A DNA stretch of 64,000 bases, from contig PDRW01000033.1 of the NCBI GenBank assembly GCA_002746935.1, positions 62,001 through 126,000 of the forward strand, read 5' to 3'. This document shows, piece after piece, positions 29,203 to 39,061 of this stretch. Within the stretch, counting starts at the first letter, position 1, and each line of letters opens with the position of its first letter. The stretch is from Rhodobacterales bacterium. GTDB taxonomy: Bacteria; Pseudomonadota; Alphaproteobacteria; Rhodobacterales; Rhodobacteraceae. The position numbers were made by a program, and so were the translations under genes. Below the pieces are notes generated by a model. The model was not told the origin of the DNA. It searched no databases and worked only from the letters and a program-made list of their open reading frames with translations.

Positions 29203-30555
29203 ATGAAACAGCTTCTGCTTTCGAGCGTTGCCGCGCTTGCGCTGACCGGCGCGGCGGGCGCGGCCGATCTCAAGTTCCCGGTGGGGGAAGGCGATTTCAG
29301 CTGGGACAGCTATACCGCCTGGGCCGAAGCCGCCCCGGACCTCAAGGGCCAGACCGTCACCATCACCGGCCCCTGGCTCCAGCCTGAAGACGATGTGTTC
29401 CGCTCGGTCATTGCCTATTTCACCGAAGCCACCGGCGCCGATGTGATCTACACCGGGTCCGACAGTTTCGAGCAGCAGATCGTGATCGACGCCGAAGCCG
29501 GGTCCGCGCCCAACATCGCGGTGTTCCCGCAGCCGGGCCTTGCCGCCGACCTCGCCGCGCGCGGGCTGCTCTACCCGCTGCCCGCCAGCATGGCCCCCTG
29601 GACCGCCGAAAACTACGGCGCCGGGCAATCCTGGGTCGATCTCGGCACCTTCCCCGATGCCGACGGCAACCCGCAGCATTACGGCTTCTATTACAACGTG
29701 AACGTGAAGTCGCTGGTCTGGTATGTGCCGGAAAACTTCGAGGATGCGGGCTATGAGGTGCCCGCCACGATGGAAGAGCTGAAGGCGCTGACCGAGCAGA
29801 TCGTGGCCGATGGCGAGGTGCCGTGGTGCATCGGGCTCGGCTCCGGCGCGGCCACCGGCTGGCCCGCCACCGACTGGGTCGAAGACCTGATGCTGCGCAC
29901 CCAGCCGCCGGAAGTCTATGACGACTGGACCACCAATGCGATGCCGTTCAACGATCCGCGGGTGGTTGCGGCGATCGAGGAATTCGGCTGGTTCGCGCGG
30001 GACGATGCCAAGGTCTCGGGCGGTGCCGGGGCGGTGGCCACCACCGATTTCCGCGACAGCCCGAAGGGGCTCTTTGCTTCGCCGCCGCAATGCTACATGC
30101 ACCGTCAGGCGAGCTTCGTGCCGGCCTTCTTCCCCGAGGACATCGAGTTCGGCGAGGACGTCGATTTCTTCTACTTCCCCGCCTATGCGGACAAGGATCT
30201 CGGCAATCCGGTGCTCGGCGCGGGCACGCTGATGACCATCACCGACCCGTCGGACGCCACCAACGCCTTCATGGAATTCCTCCAGCTGCCGCTGGCGCAT
30301 GAGGTCTTCGGGGCGCAATCGGGCTTCCTCACCCCGCTGAAATCGGTGAACCCGGCGACCTACATGACCGACGCGCTGCGGGGGCAGGCGGAGATTCTGG
30401 TGAATTCCACCACCTTCCGCTTCGATGGCTCCGACCTCATGCCCGGCGGTGTGGGGGCCGGCACCTTCTGGACCGGCATGGTCGACTATACCGGCGGCAA
30501 GGATGCGCAGGCCGTGGCCGACGAGATTCAGGCCAGCTGGGACGCGCTGAAATAG
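29203..30555 (+). CDS. aglE: Alpha-glucoside ABC transporter, periplasmic binding protein
   Basis: A 450-residue extracellular solute-binding protein. The signal peptide (residues 1-21) ends GAAGA before ADLKFP. The mature chain has the cluster-B sugar-binding fold with YNVNVKSLVWYVPENF and an aromatic-rich ligand site. The start is the ATG behind GGGAGGA; the open frame extends 108 bases upstream through the operator and promoter. It is the first gene of aglEFGAK, and the strong hairpin after it would keep its message more abundant than the permeases. Alpha-glucoside specificity (sucrose, maltose, trehalose types) is inferred from the operon. Confidence 0.9.
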   Translation: MKQLLLSSVAALALTGAAGAADLKFPVGEGDFSWDSYTAWAEAAPDLKGQTVTITGPWLQPEDDVFRSVIAYFTEATGADVIYTGSDSFEQQIVIDAEAGSAPNIAVFPQPGLAADLAARGLLYPLPASMAPWTAENYGAGQSWVDLGTFPDADGNPQHYGFYYNVNVKSLVWYVPENFEDAGYEVPATMEELKALTEQIVADGEVPWCIGLGSGAATGWPATDWVEDLMLRTQPPEVYDDWTTNAMPFNDPRVVAAIEEFGWFARDDAKVSGGAGAVATTDFRDSPKGLFASPPQCYMHRQASFVPAFFPEDIEFGEDVDFFYFPAYADKDLGNPVLGAGTLMTITDPSDATNAFMEFLQLPLAHEVFGAQSGFLTPLKSVNPATYMTDALRGQAEILVNSTTFRFDGSDLMPGGVGAGTFWTGMVDYTGGKDAQAVADEIQASWDALK

Positions 30556-30572
30556 GCGTTTGCGATGAGATT

Positions 30573-30598
30573 GCCGGGGGCCTTGCGGGGCCCCCGGC
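30573..30598 (+). promoter_or_regulatory. Intercistronic hairpin between aglE and aglF
   Basis: A perfect 10-bp stem GCCGGGGGCC/GGCCCCCGGC with a 6-base loop, without a T tract. It probably stabilises the binding-protein message or causes partial termination, as is common after binding-protein genes. Confidence 0.65.
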
Positions 30599-30673
30599 GC
30601 AGGTGACCGGGAAACCGGCAAGACGGGCCAGAGCGGGCCTGAAAGACGGGCGCACCGCCCGGGGGAGGGAAGG

Positions 30674-31909
30674 ATGAATCCCGCGCTGTTGGGTCTTGTG
30701 ACCATTGTGATCGGCGTCGGCGGCTGCCTCGCGTATTTCTACTTTTCGAACCTGTTTCTCGACAAGGTGCTGTTCCCCGCCAAAGGCCCCAATGCCGGGC
30801 GCAACATCAACCGCGCCAACCAGATCCGGCCCTGGCTGTTTCTGTTCCCGGCCTTCTTCGCGCTGCTGCTCTACCTCGGCTATCCGGTGTTCGAGACGCT
30901 GAGGCTTTCGCTCACCGACCGCAACCGGGGCGGCGCCTTCGTCGGGCTCGACAATTACCGCCAGATGTTCGCCGAGCCCAAATTCGGCGAGGCGATCCGC
31001 AACAACATGTTGTGGCTGATCGTGGTGCCCGCGGCCTCCACCGCCTTTGGCCTGCTGGTGGCGCAGCTCACCGACCGGATCTCCTGGGGCAATATCGCCA
31101 AATCGCTGATCTTCATGCCGATGGCGATCAGCTTCGTCGGCGCCAGCGTGATCTTCAAGCTGATCTACGACGCCCGCCCGGCCGATGTGGATCAGATCGG
31201 CGTGCTGAACGCGGTCTGGATGGGGTTTGACGGCGGCCCCGGCTCGGTGCTGGTGCTGAAGATCCTGCCGGCGGCGCTGTTCCTCGCTTTCGGGGCGCTG
31301 GCGGGCTGGATCGCCTTTGTGCTGCTGCGGCAGGTGTTTGCCGAAGAGCGCGCGCCGGCCTCCGTCGGGGTCAGGGCGGTGCGGCTCGTGCTCGGGGTGT
31401 TCATCGGTCTGCTGGGGCTGATCTCGCTGAAAAACGTCTATGACGTCTTCACCGTGGTGCTGCCCTATGGCGAGCCGCAAAGCTGGCTGACGATCCCGTT
31501 CTACAGCAATTTCTTCCTGATGGTGGTGCTGATCTGGATCCAGACCGGCTTTGCCATGGTGATCCTGTCGGCGGCGCTGCGGGGCATCCCCGAAGAAACG
31601 GTCGAAGCCGCGATCATCGACGGCGCCACGCCGCTTCAGGTGTTCTTCCAGATCAAGGTGCCGCAGATCATGCCCACCATCGTGGTGGTCTGGACCACGA
31701 TCACGCTGACCGTGCTCAAGGTGTTCGACATCGTCTTTGCCATGACCAACGGCCAGTGGGAGACGCAGGTTCTGGCCAACTACATGTATGACAAGCTGTT
31801 CCGGGCGCATGACTGGGGCGTGGGCTCGGCGGCGGCGATCGTCATCATGGCGCTGGTGACGCCGATCCTGGTGTGGAACGTCTATAACGCGCGCAGGGAA
31901 ATGCGCTGA
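30674..31909 (+). CDS. aglF: Alpha-glucoside ABC transporter permease AglF
   Basis: A 411-residue MalF-type permease. About seven membrane helices are visible, including an N-terminal one (residues 5-25) and a pair around 195-235 that makes it longer than usual sugar permeases (about 290-330). The EAA loop that contacts the ATPase is ETVEAAIIDGATPLQVFFQIKVPQI near residue 310. GGGAGGGAAGG precedes the ATG. It follows aglE by 118 bases and precedes aglG by 12. Its length and N-terminus match AglF of rhizobial agl systems. Confidence 0.9.
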   Translation: MNPALLGLVTIVIGVGGCLAYFYFSNLFLDKVLFPAKGPNAGRNINRANQIRPWLFLFPAFFALLLYLGYPVFETLRLSLTDRNRGGAFVGLDNYRQMFAEPKFGEAIRNNMLWLIVVPAASTAFGLLVAQLTDRISWGNIAKSLIFMPMAISFVGASVIFKLIYDARPADVDQIGVLNAVWMGFDGGPGSVLVLKILPAALFLAFGALAGWIAFVLLRQVFAEERAPASVGVRAVRLVLGVFIGLLGLISLKNVYDVFTVVLPYGEPQSWLTIPFYSNFFLMVVLIWIQTGFAMVILSAALRGIPEETVEAAIIDGATPLQVFFQIKVPQIMPTIVVVWTTITLTVLKVFDIVFAMTNGQWETQVLANYMYDKLFRAHDWGVGSAAAIVIMALVTPILVWNVYNARREMR

Positions 31910-31921
31910 GGGGAGGGGCAG

Positions 31922-33082
31922 ATGGACAGCATTGCCGGTACGAAGTCGAGCCTCACATGGGCGGTGCATATCACCGTGGCGGCGCTGGTGCTGCTGTGGC
32001 TGTTTCCGACCGTGGGGCTGTTTGTCTCGTCCTTCCGCACGGCGGACCAGATTGCCGCCTCGGGCTGGTGGAAGGCGCTGGGCACCGCGGAACAGACCAT
32101 CCAGCTGCGCACCGGCGGCCGGTCGGCGGCGGTGATGGAGGACGGGCTCCATGTGGTGGAGGGCAACCTTTTCACCGATGGCGGTGACGCCCCCGGCGAG
32201 GGGCTCGAACTGGTCGCCTATGGCACCTCCTCGCGCGCCGTGGGGGCCCATGCGCCCGGCGAAGCCTCGGTGCCCGGCGAGGGCGAGACCTTCGTGCTCA
32301 ACGCCGACGGCAGCTACCGTTTCACCTCCGTCGAAGAGATCGGCAAGCGCGGGCAAAGGGTGTTCGTCACCGCCAGGGTGCCGCCCGATTTCACCCTCGA
32401 CAATTACAGGACCGTGCTGCTGTCGGGCTCGGGTCAGGACAACATGGCGCGGGCTTTCTACAACACGCTCACGGTCACCATCCCGGCGACGATCATCCCC
32501 ATCGTGGTGGCGGCCTTTGCCGCTTATGCGCTGGCGTGGATGGATTTTCCGGGGCGTGGCCTGCTGATTGCGCTGGTGGTGGGGCTCTTGGTGGTGCCGC
32601 TGCAACTGGCGCTGATCCCGCTGTTGAAGCTCCACCTCGGCATCGGCATCGGCAAGGGCTATCTCGGGGTCTGGCTGGCCCATACGGGCTTCGGCCTGCC
32701 GCTGGCGATCTACCTCTTGCGCAATTACATGGTCGGCCTGCCGCGCGACATCATCGAGAATGCCAAGGTCGACGGGGCGACGGATTTTCAGATCTTCACG
32801 AAGATCATCCTGCCGCTGTCCTTCCCGGCGCTGGCGAGCTTTGCGATCTTCCAGTTCCTCTGGACGTGGAACGATCTTCTGGTCGCCAAGGTGTTCCTGA
32901 TCGATTCAACCGGCTCCACCACGGTGATGACCAACCAGATCGTCGAACTGCTCGGCACCCGGGGCGGCAATTGGGAAATCCTCGCCACCGCGGCCTTCGT
33001 CTCCATCGCGCTGCCGCTCGTCGTGTTCTTCTCGATGCAGCGCTATCTGGTGCGCGGGTTGCTGGCCGGGTCGGTGAAATAG
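31922..33082 (+). CDS. aglG: Alpha-glucoside ABC transporter permease AglG
   Basis: A 386-residue MalG-type permease. After the first helix (about 15-35) there is a roughly 120-residue extracytoplasmic insertion rich in Gly, Glu and Thr before the core of five helices begins near residue 175. The EAA loop is DIIENAKVDGATDFQIFTKIILPL near residue 285. The large periplasmic insertion is usual for AglG but absent from ordinary MalG proteins and may contact AglE. GGGGAGGGGC precedes the ATG. Confidence 0.9.
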   Translation: MDSIAGTKSSLTWAVHITVAALVLLWLFPTVGLFVSSFRTADQIAASGWWKALGTAEQTIQLRTGGRSAAVMEDGLHVVEGNLFTDGGDAPGEGLELVAYGTSSRAVGAHAPGEASVPGEGETFVLNADGSYRFTSVEEIGKRGQRVFVTARVPPDFTLDNYRTVLLSGSGQDNMARAFYNTLTVTIPATIIPIVVAAFAAYALAWMDFPGRGLLIALVVGLLVVPLQLALIPLLKLHLGIGIGKGYLGVWLAHTGFGLPLAIYLLRNYMVGLPRDIIENAKVDGATDFQIFTKIILPLSFPALASFAIFQFLWTWNDLLVAKVFLIDSTGSTTVMTNQIVELLGTRGGNWEILATAAFVSIALPLVVFFSMQRYLVRGLLAGSVK

Positions 33083-33094
33083 GGGGCGGTCCGG

Positions 33095-34741
33095 ATGACC
33101 CATCTCGCAAAAGACCCCGATTGGTGGCGGGGCGCGGTGATCTACCAGATCTATCCGCGTTCCTGTCAGGACAGCAACGGCGACGGGATCGGCGACCTTC
33201 CGGGGATCGTCCGGCGTCTGCCCTATATCGCCTCGCTCGGGGTCGACGCGATCTGGATCTCGCCGTTCTTTACCTCGCCGATGAAGGATTTCGGCTATGA
33301 CGTGGCGGATTATTGCGATGTCGACCCGATGTTCGGCACGCTGGCCGATTTCGATGCGGTGGTCGAAACCGCCCATGGGCTGGGGCTCAAGGTGATGATC
33401 GACCTCGTGCTGTCGCATACCTCCGACCAGCACCCGTGGTTCGTCGAAAGCCGTGCCTCGCGCGACAACCCGAAAGCCGACTGGTATGTCTGGGCCGACG
33501 CGAAGCCCGACGGCACCCCGCCCAACAACTGGCTCTCCATTTTCGGCGGCGCCGGCTGGCAATGGGACGGGCGGCGGATGCAGTATTACCAGCACAATTT
33601 CCTGCGCGAACAGCCCGACCTCAACTTCCACAATCCCGCGGTGCAGGCGGCCCTGCTCGGCGTGGCGCGGTTCTGGCTCGACCGCGGGGTCGATGGCTTC
33701 CGGCTCGACACGGTCAATTTCTATGCCTGCGACAGGGAGCTGCGCGACAACCCGGCGCTGCCCGAAGCGCGGCGCAATGCCACCATCGCTCCGGTGGTGA
33801 ACCCTTACAACTGGCAGGATCATCTCCACGACAAGAACCAGCCCGAAACGCTGGATTTTCTGAAGCAGATGCGGACGCTCATGAACGGGTACAATGCCGC
33901 GATGGTGGGTGAGCTGGGAGACGCCCAACACGGGCCGGAGCTCATTGGCGACTATACCGCCGGCGACGACCACGCGCATATGTGCTACGGCTTCGAGCTC
34001 TTGTCCGGGGAGCGGCCCGATGCGGCGCGCATCGCCCAGGTGCTGAAGACCTACGAAACCCACGCCCCGGACGGCTGGGTCGCCTGGGCCTTTTCCAACC
34101 ATGACGTGGTGCGCCACGCCACCCGCTGGGGCCTCGGCCCGGCGGCGCAGAGGGGCTTTGCCACGCTCATGATGTTCCTGCACGGCTCGGCCTGCCTCTA
34201 TCAGGGCGAGGAACTGGGGCTGCCGGAGGCCGGGCTTGCCTTCGACGATCTGCAAGACCCTTACGGCATCGAATTCTGGCCGGAATACAAGGGCCGTGAC
34301 GGCTGCCGCACGCCGATGGTCTGGGAGACCGCCCCCAACGGCGGTTTCACCAGCGCGGCGCGCGGCTGGCTGCCGGTGGCGGAGGCGCATCTGGGGCTTT
34401 CGGTGGCGGCGGCGGAGGCCGAACCGGCGTCGATCCTGCACCACTACCGCCGTGCGATCGCCTTCCGGCGGGCCAACGCCGCCCTGCAAAAGGGCGCGCT
34501 GGAGGGGCTGGACGCCGACGGTCCGGTGCTCGGCTTCATCCGCAGCCACGGCACACAAGACATCTTCTTCGCCCTCAACATGGGCGACGAGCCGGCAACG
34601 ATCACGGTGCCGGAGGGCGCGTGGCACATGGCCGGGGAAGAGTTGGGCAGCGCCCGTCCGGGGGCGGGCGGCGAGGTGAATCTGGACGGCTGGCAGCCGT
34701 GCATCATGCGGCGCGCAGGCGCGGAGGAAGAGAATGGCTGA
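33095..34741 (+). CDS. aglA: Alpha-glucosidase, glycoside hydrolase family 13
   Basis: A 548-residue cytoplasmic alpha-glucosidase (oligo-1,6-glucosidase/sucrase-type). The TIM-barrel motifs are all present: DLVLSHTSDQH (region I), GFRLDTVN with nucleophile Asp205 (region II), MVGELGD with acid/base Glu273 (region III) and FSNHDVVR with Asp337 (region IV). No signal peptide is seen, so imported disaccharides are cleaved inside the cell. The stop overlaps aglK by 8 bases. Position as the fourth gene of the operon is exactly that of rhizobial aglA. Confidence 0.93.
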   Translation: MTHLAKDPDWWRGAVIYQIYPRSCQDSNGDGIGDLPGIVRRLPYIASLGVDAIWISPFFTSPMKDFGYDVADYCDVDPMFGTLADFDAVVETAHGLGLKVMIDLVLSHTSDQHPWFVESRASRDNPKADWYVWADAKPDGTPPNNWLSIFGGAGWQWDGRRMQYYQHNFLREQPDLNFHNPAVQAALLGVARFWLDRGVDGFRLDTVNFYACDRELRDNPALPEARRNATIAPVVNPYNWQDHLHDKNQPETLDFLKQMRTLMNGYNAAMVGELGDAQHGPELIGDYTAGDDHAHMCYGFELLSGERPDAARIAQVLKTYETHAPDGWVAWAFSNHDVVRHATRWGLGPAAQRGFATLMMFLHGSACLYQGEELGLPEAGLAFDDLQDPYGIEFWPEYKGRDGCRTPMVWETAPNGGFTSAARGWLPVAEAHLGLSVAAAEAEPASILHHYRRAIAFRRANAALQKGALEGLDADGPVLGFIRSHGTQDIFFALNMGDEPATITVPEGAWHMAGEELGSARPGAGGEVNLDGWQPCIMRRAGAEEENG

Positions 34742-35822
34742 TCTGAAACTCACGAATGTCGGCAAGACCTATGGCGGCAAGGTCGAGGTGCTGAAGGGCA
34801 TCAACATGGACATCGCCACCGGCGAACTCATCGTCTTTGTTGGCCCCTCGGGCTGCGGCAAGTCCACGTTGCTCCGCATGATCGCCGGGCTTGAGAAGAT
34901 CACCGCCGGCACGCTGGAGATCGACGGGGTGGTGATGAACGACGTGCCGCCCAGCCAGCGCGGCATCGCCATGGTGTTTCAATCCTACGCGCTCTATCCG
35001 CACATGACGGTCTATGACAACATGGCCTTTGCGCTCAGGCTGGCGAAGAAGTCGAAACAGGAGGTCGACGCGGCGGTGCGGCGCGGCGCGAAGATGCTGC
35101 AACTCGAAGATTATCTCGACCGTCTGCCCAAGGCGCTGTCGGGCGGGCAGCGGCAACGGGTGGCGATCGGCCGGTCGATCGTGCGCAACCCCAAGGTCTA
35201 TCTGTTCGACGAACCGCTCTCCAACCTCGACGCCGCCCTGCGCGTCGCCACGCGGATCCAGATCGCCGAGCTGAAGGAGAGCATGCCCGACAGCACGATG
35301 ATCTATGTCACCCATGACCAGGTGGAAGCGATGACACTGGCCGACAGGATCGTGGTGCTGGCCGACAAGGGCATCGCCCAGATGGGCGCGCCGCTCGAGC
35401 TCTACGAACGCCCTGACAACGAGTTTGTCGCCCAGTTCATCGGCTCCCCGGCGATGAACCTGTTGCCCGGCGAGATCGTCGGAACCGGTGCGATGACCCG
35501 GGTGGATCTGCACGAGGGCCATGAGGCGCTGGCGGATGTGGCGACCCAGGCGGCCGAGAAGGGCTGGAAGGTCAATGTCGGGGTGCGGCCGGAAGATTTC
35601 CGGCTGGCCGCGGAAGGCGATCATGTGGTCTGCGAAGGGGTGGTCGATTATGTGGAGGCGCTGGGGGAAGTCACGCTGATCTATCTGCGCGCCGAGGGCA
35701 CGCCGCTGATCGCCAAGCTGCCCGGGATCCATGCCGACATGCGCGGCGAGACCGTGAAGCTCACCGCGCGGCCCGAAAAGGTGCAGCTGTTCCACAAGGG
35801 CCAGTCGCTGCGCACCCGCTGA
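34734..35822 (+). CDS. aglK: Alpha-glucoside ABC transporter ATPase (MalK/UgpC family)
   Basis: A 362-residue ATPase. Walker A is GPSGCGKST near residue 38, the signature is LSGGQRQRV near residue 136, and Walker B is [14 protein letters not shown]-terminal TOBE/regulatory domain (about 240-362) with [10 protein letters not shown] is present, as in MalK. The start codon lies inside the end of aglA, so translation is coupled. It is the last gene of the agl operon; no clear terminator follows. Confidence 0.93.
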   Translation: MADLKLTNVGKTYGGKVEVLKGINMDIATGELIVFVGPSGCGKSTLLRMIAGLEKITAGTLEIDGVVMNDVPPSQRGIAMVFQSYALYPHMTVYDNMAFALRLAKKSKQEVDAAVRRGAKMLQLEDYLDRLPKALSGGQRQRVAIGRSIVRNPKVYLFDEPLSNLDAALRVATRIQIAELKESMPDSTMIYVTHDQVEAMTLADRIVVLADKGIAQMGAPLELYERPDNEFVAQFIGSPAMNLLPGEIVGTGAMTRVDLHEGHEALADVATQAAEKGWKVNVGVRPEDFRLAAEGDHVVCEGVVDYVEALGEVTLIYLRAEGTPLIAKLPGIHADMRGETVKLTARPEKVQLFHKGQSLRTR

Positions 35823-35982
35823 GGCGGGTCCGGCAGGGGGCGGGCAGCGGGCGGGGCGGGGCAGGCTTTTCCGCCGGGCGCATAGCCGCCCTGCAAGCGA
35901 TGCGCCTCAAGACAAGGTCATTGTCATCGGTGCGGAAGAATGCAAGAAATCCTTGGAAGGGGCCCCTGAAACCGGAGACGGG

Positions 35983-36690
35983 ATGGCGGAGCGGATTTTT
36001 CACACCGAACAGATCACCAAGGTCTACCGTACCGGCGAGGTCGAGGTTCGGGCGCTGCGCGGGGTCGATGCCGAGCTTTTCGCCGGTGAATTTACCGTGC
36101 TGCTGGGCGCCTCCGGCTCCGGCAAGTCGACGCTGCTCAACATTCTCGGCGGGCTCGACCGGGCCACCGATGGCCGGGCCTGGTTCCGCGACAGGGAGCT
36201 GACCGCGATGCGCGAGCGCGACCTCACCCGCTACCGGCGCGACCATGTGGGCTTCGTGTTCCAGTTCTACAACCTCGTGCCCTCGCTCACCGCGCGCGAA
36301 AACGTCGCCCTCGTGACCGAAATCGCGCGCGATCCGATGACGCCGGGCGAGGCGCTCGACCGGGTGGGGCTTGCCCACCGGATGGAGCATTTTCCGGCGG
36401 AAATGTCGGGCGGCGAGCAGCAGCGGGTGGCGATTGCGCGCGCCATTGCCAAACGCCCCGAAGTGCTGCTCTGCGACGAGCCCACCGGCGCGCTCGATTC
36501 GAAGACCGGCGTGCAGGTGCTCGAAGCGCTGGACAAGATCAACGGCGAGCTTGGCACCTCTACCGTGATCATCACCCACAACGCCGGGATCCGCGAAATG
36601 GCCCACCGGGTGATCCATTTCGCCGATGGCAACATCGCCTCCGTCAGCGCAAACGAAACCCGGATCGCCCCGGGCGATATCGCGTGGTAG
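35983..36690 (+). CDS. ABC transporter ATP-binding protein, MacB/LolD type
   Basis: A 235-residue ATPase of the MacB/LolD/FtsE group. Walker A is GASGSGKST near residue 41, Q-loop [12 protein letters not shown], signature [14 protein letters not shown], Walker [13 protein letters not shown]. The start chosen is the ATG after GGAGACGGG; a TTG 30 bases earlier is possible. The stop overlaps or abuts the permease start. With the next two genes it makes a complete tripartite-type exporter of unknown substrate, resembling DevABC/MacAB sets. Confidence 0.9.
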   Translation: MAERIFHTEQITKVYRTGEVEVRALRGVDAELFAGEFTVLLGASGSGKSTLLNILGGLDRATDGRAWFRDRELTAMRERDLTRYRRDHVGFVFQFYNLVPSLTARENVALVTEIARDPMTPGEALDRVGLAHRMEHFPAEMSGGEQQRVAIARAIAKRPEVLLCDEPTGALDSKTGVQVLEALDKINGELGTSTVIITHNAGIREMAHRVIHFADGNIASVSANETRIAPGDIAW

Positions 36691-36692
36691 AG

Positions 36693-39056
36693 ATGCGCGC
36701 GCTCGACAGGAAACTTCTGCGCGACATCCGCCGTCTCTGGGCACAGTCGCTCGCCATCGCCATGGTGCTGGCGTCGGGGGTCATGGTCACGGTGATGGCC
36801 GCCGGTGCCTCGCGGTCGCTGAGCGAAACCATCGACACCTATTACGAGCGCAACCGCTTTGCCGATGTCTGGTCTTCCGCCTCGCGCGCGCCGATGACGC
36901 TGGTGCCGCAGATTTCCGAGATCGAGGGGGTGTCCCGGGTCGAGGCGCGGATCAGCGAATACGCGATCCTTGACGTCGAAGGGCTCGACACGCCCGCCAT
37001 GGGACAGGTGATTTCCATCCCTCCCGGCGGCGCGCCACAGATGAACACGCTGATCATCCGCGAGGGCCGGCTGCCCGAGGCCGGGCGGATCGACGAGGTG
37101 GTGGTGGGCGAAGCCTTTGCGGCGGCGCATGGGTTTCACCCCGGCGACGGGTTCGAGCTCACCCTCAACGGCCAGAAGCGCAAGGTCACCATCACCGGCG
37201 TGGTGCTGAGCCCGGAATTCATCTACACGCTCTCGCCGGCATCCCTGGTGCCCGATGACAAGCGCTTCGGCATCCTGTGGATGGCCGAAGACGTGCTCGC
37301 CGCCGCGTTCGATCTTTCGGGCGCGTTCAATTCCGTGACCCTCGGCGTGACCCGCGGCACCGATGTCGAAGCGGTCAAGGACACGCTCGAAGACCTGCTC
37401 AAGCCCTATGGCGGCACCGGCGCCCATGGCCGCGACAAGCAGACCTCCAACGAGTTTCTCAACGGCGAGCTCGACCAGCTTGACGTCATGGTCAGGGTGC
37501 TGCCGCCGATCTTTCTGGTGATCACCGCCTTTCTGGTCAACATGGTTCTGGGCCGGCTCATCACCCTCGAACGCGAACAGATCGGGCTGTTGAAGGCGCT
37601 GGGCTATTCCACGGCGGAAATCGTCTGGCACTACCTCAAACTGGCCATCGGCATCGCTCTGATCGGGGTGGCCATCGGCTGGGTCACCGGTTACTGGGCC
37701 TCGATCGGCATGGCGGGGCTCTATGGCCGGTTCTTCAAGTTTCCCTATCTGGTGTTCGTGCAATACCCGGCGGTCTACGCCACATCGGCGGTGCTGGGGA
37801 TTGCGGCGGCAATGCTCGGGGCGGCGCTCGCGGTGCGCCGGGTGGCCGGGCTGAGCCCGGCGGTGGCCATGTCGCCACCCGCGCCGACGAATTTCCGCCG
37901 CGGCCTGTTCGACCGCGCGGTCGGGCTGCTGCGGCCGCGACAGCCGACAATGATGATCCTGCGCGCCATCGGCCGCTGGCCGCTCCGCGCGGCGATGACC
38001 ATGCTCGGCATCGCGATGTCGGTGGCGATGATGGTGTCGTCGCTGTTCATGCTCGACAGTTTCGACGAGCTGGTCGAGATCGCCTTTGTCCGGATCAACC
38101 GGCAGGACGCGGTTCTGACCTTTCCGTCCAGCCGCTCGGAATCCGTGCTTGAAAATGTCGCCAACCTGCCCGGGGTCATGGCCGCCGAAGGGGCCTTTTC
38201 CGCTCCGGCGCGGCTCTATTTCGGGCCGCGCAGCCGCGCCCTTGCGGTCGAAGGCCGGCGCGAGGGCAACCAGCTGGCGCGGGTGTATGACGGGGCCACG
38301 GGGCTCGAGATCGCGCCCGAAGACGGGATCGTGCTGGAGGCCCGCCTTGCCGACCATCTGGGCGCCCGGGTGGGCGATGTGATCGAGGTCGAGTTCTTGC
38401 AACACGGCGACGACCGTCACCGGGTCGTGGTGACCGGCACGGTGCGGACCTTTTTCGGCCTTGGCGCCTATATGGACCAGGACCGGCTGGCGGCGCTGCT
38501 GGGCCAGGCGCCGCAGGTGACGCTGGCCAACGTGATGCTCGACGAGGCCCGGGAAACAGAGCTTTACCGCGCGGTGAAGGATGCGCCGGGGCTTTCCGGC
38601 ATCACCCTGATGCGCGAGGTCCGCCAGAATTTCGACCAGACCGTCGCCGAAAGCTCGTCGATCTCGGTCGGCATTTTCACCGTGGTTGCCACGCTGATCG
38701 CCATTGGCGTGGTCTACAATTCGGCCCGCATCCTCTTGTCCGAACGTGGCCGCGAGCTTGCCAGCCTGCGGATCCTCGGCTTCGGGCGGGGCGAGGTGAG
38801 CTATATCCTGCTGGGCGAGTTGTTTCTGCTGACGGCCGCCGCGATCCCGCTGGGGCTGTGGATGGGCTATCTGATGGCGGCGGGCATGGTGCTGAGTTTC
38901 AACAGCGACCTGTATGAAATCCCGCTGATCATCACCGAACAAACCTATGTCCGCGCCGCGCTGACGGTGGCCGCCGCGTCGCTCGGCTCGGCGCTGATCG
39001 TGCGCCGCCGGATTGACCGGATGGACCTCGTCGCGGTCATGAAAACAAGGGAGTAA
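36693..39056 (+). CDS. ABC transporter permease, duplicated FtsX/MacB type
   Basis: A permease of about 787 residues. It has an N-terminal helix (about 20-40), a large extracytoplasmic MacB-PCD-like region, three helices around 265-390, a further helix near 440, a second extracytoplasmic region, and three C-terminal helices (about 660-780). This is the eight-to-ten-helix FtsX-like double layout. I take the ATG; a GTG three codons earlier would overlap the ATPase stop by 7 bases. It exports or mechanically releases envelope substrates with the adjacent ATPase and adaptor; the substrate is unknown. Confidence 0.87.
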   Translation: MRALDRKLLRDIRRLWAQSLAIAMVLASGVMVTVMAAGASRSLSETIDTYYERNRFADVWSSASRAPMTLVPQISEIEGVSRVEARISEYAILDVEGLDTPAMGQVISIPPGGAPQMNTLIIREGRLPEAGRIDEVVVGEAFAAAHGFHPGDGFELTLNGQKRKVTITGVVLSPEFIYTLSPASLVPDDKRFGILWMAEDVLAAAFDLSGAFNSVTLGVTRGTDVEAVKDTLEDLLKPYGGTGAHGRDKQTSNEFLNGELDQLDVMVRVLPPIFLVITAFLVNMVLGRLITLEREQIGLLKALGYSTAEIVWHYLKLAIGIALIGVAIGWVTGYWASIGMAGLYGRFFKFPYLVFVQYPAVYATSAVLGIAAAMLGAALAVRRVAGLSPAVAMSPPAPTNFRRGLFDRAVGLLRPRQPTMMILRAIGRWPLRAAMTMLGIAMSVAMMVSSLFMLDSFDELVEIAFVRINRQDAVLTFPSSRSESVLENVANLPGVMAAEGAFSAPARLYFGPRSRALAVEGRREGNQLARVYDGATGLEIAPEDGIVLEARLADHLGARVGDVIEVEFLQHGDDRHRVVVTGTVRTFFGLGAYMDQDRLAALLGQAPQVTLANVMLDEARETELYRAVKDAPGLSGITLMREVRQNFDQTVAESSSISVGIFTVVATLIAIGVVYNSARILLSERGRELASLRILGFGRGEVSYILLGELFLLTAAAIPLGLWMGYLMAAGMVLSFNSDLYEIPLIITEQTYVRAALTVAAASLGSALIVRRRIDRMDLVAVMKTRE

Positions 39057-39061
39057 CCCCC

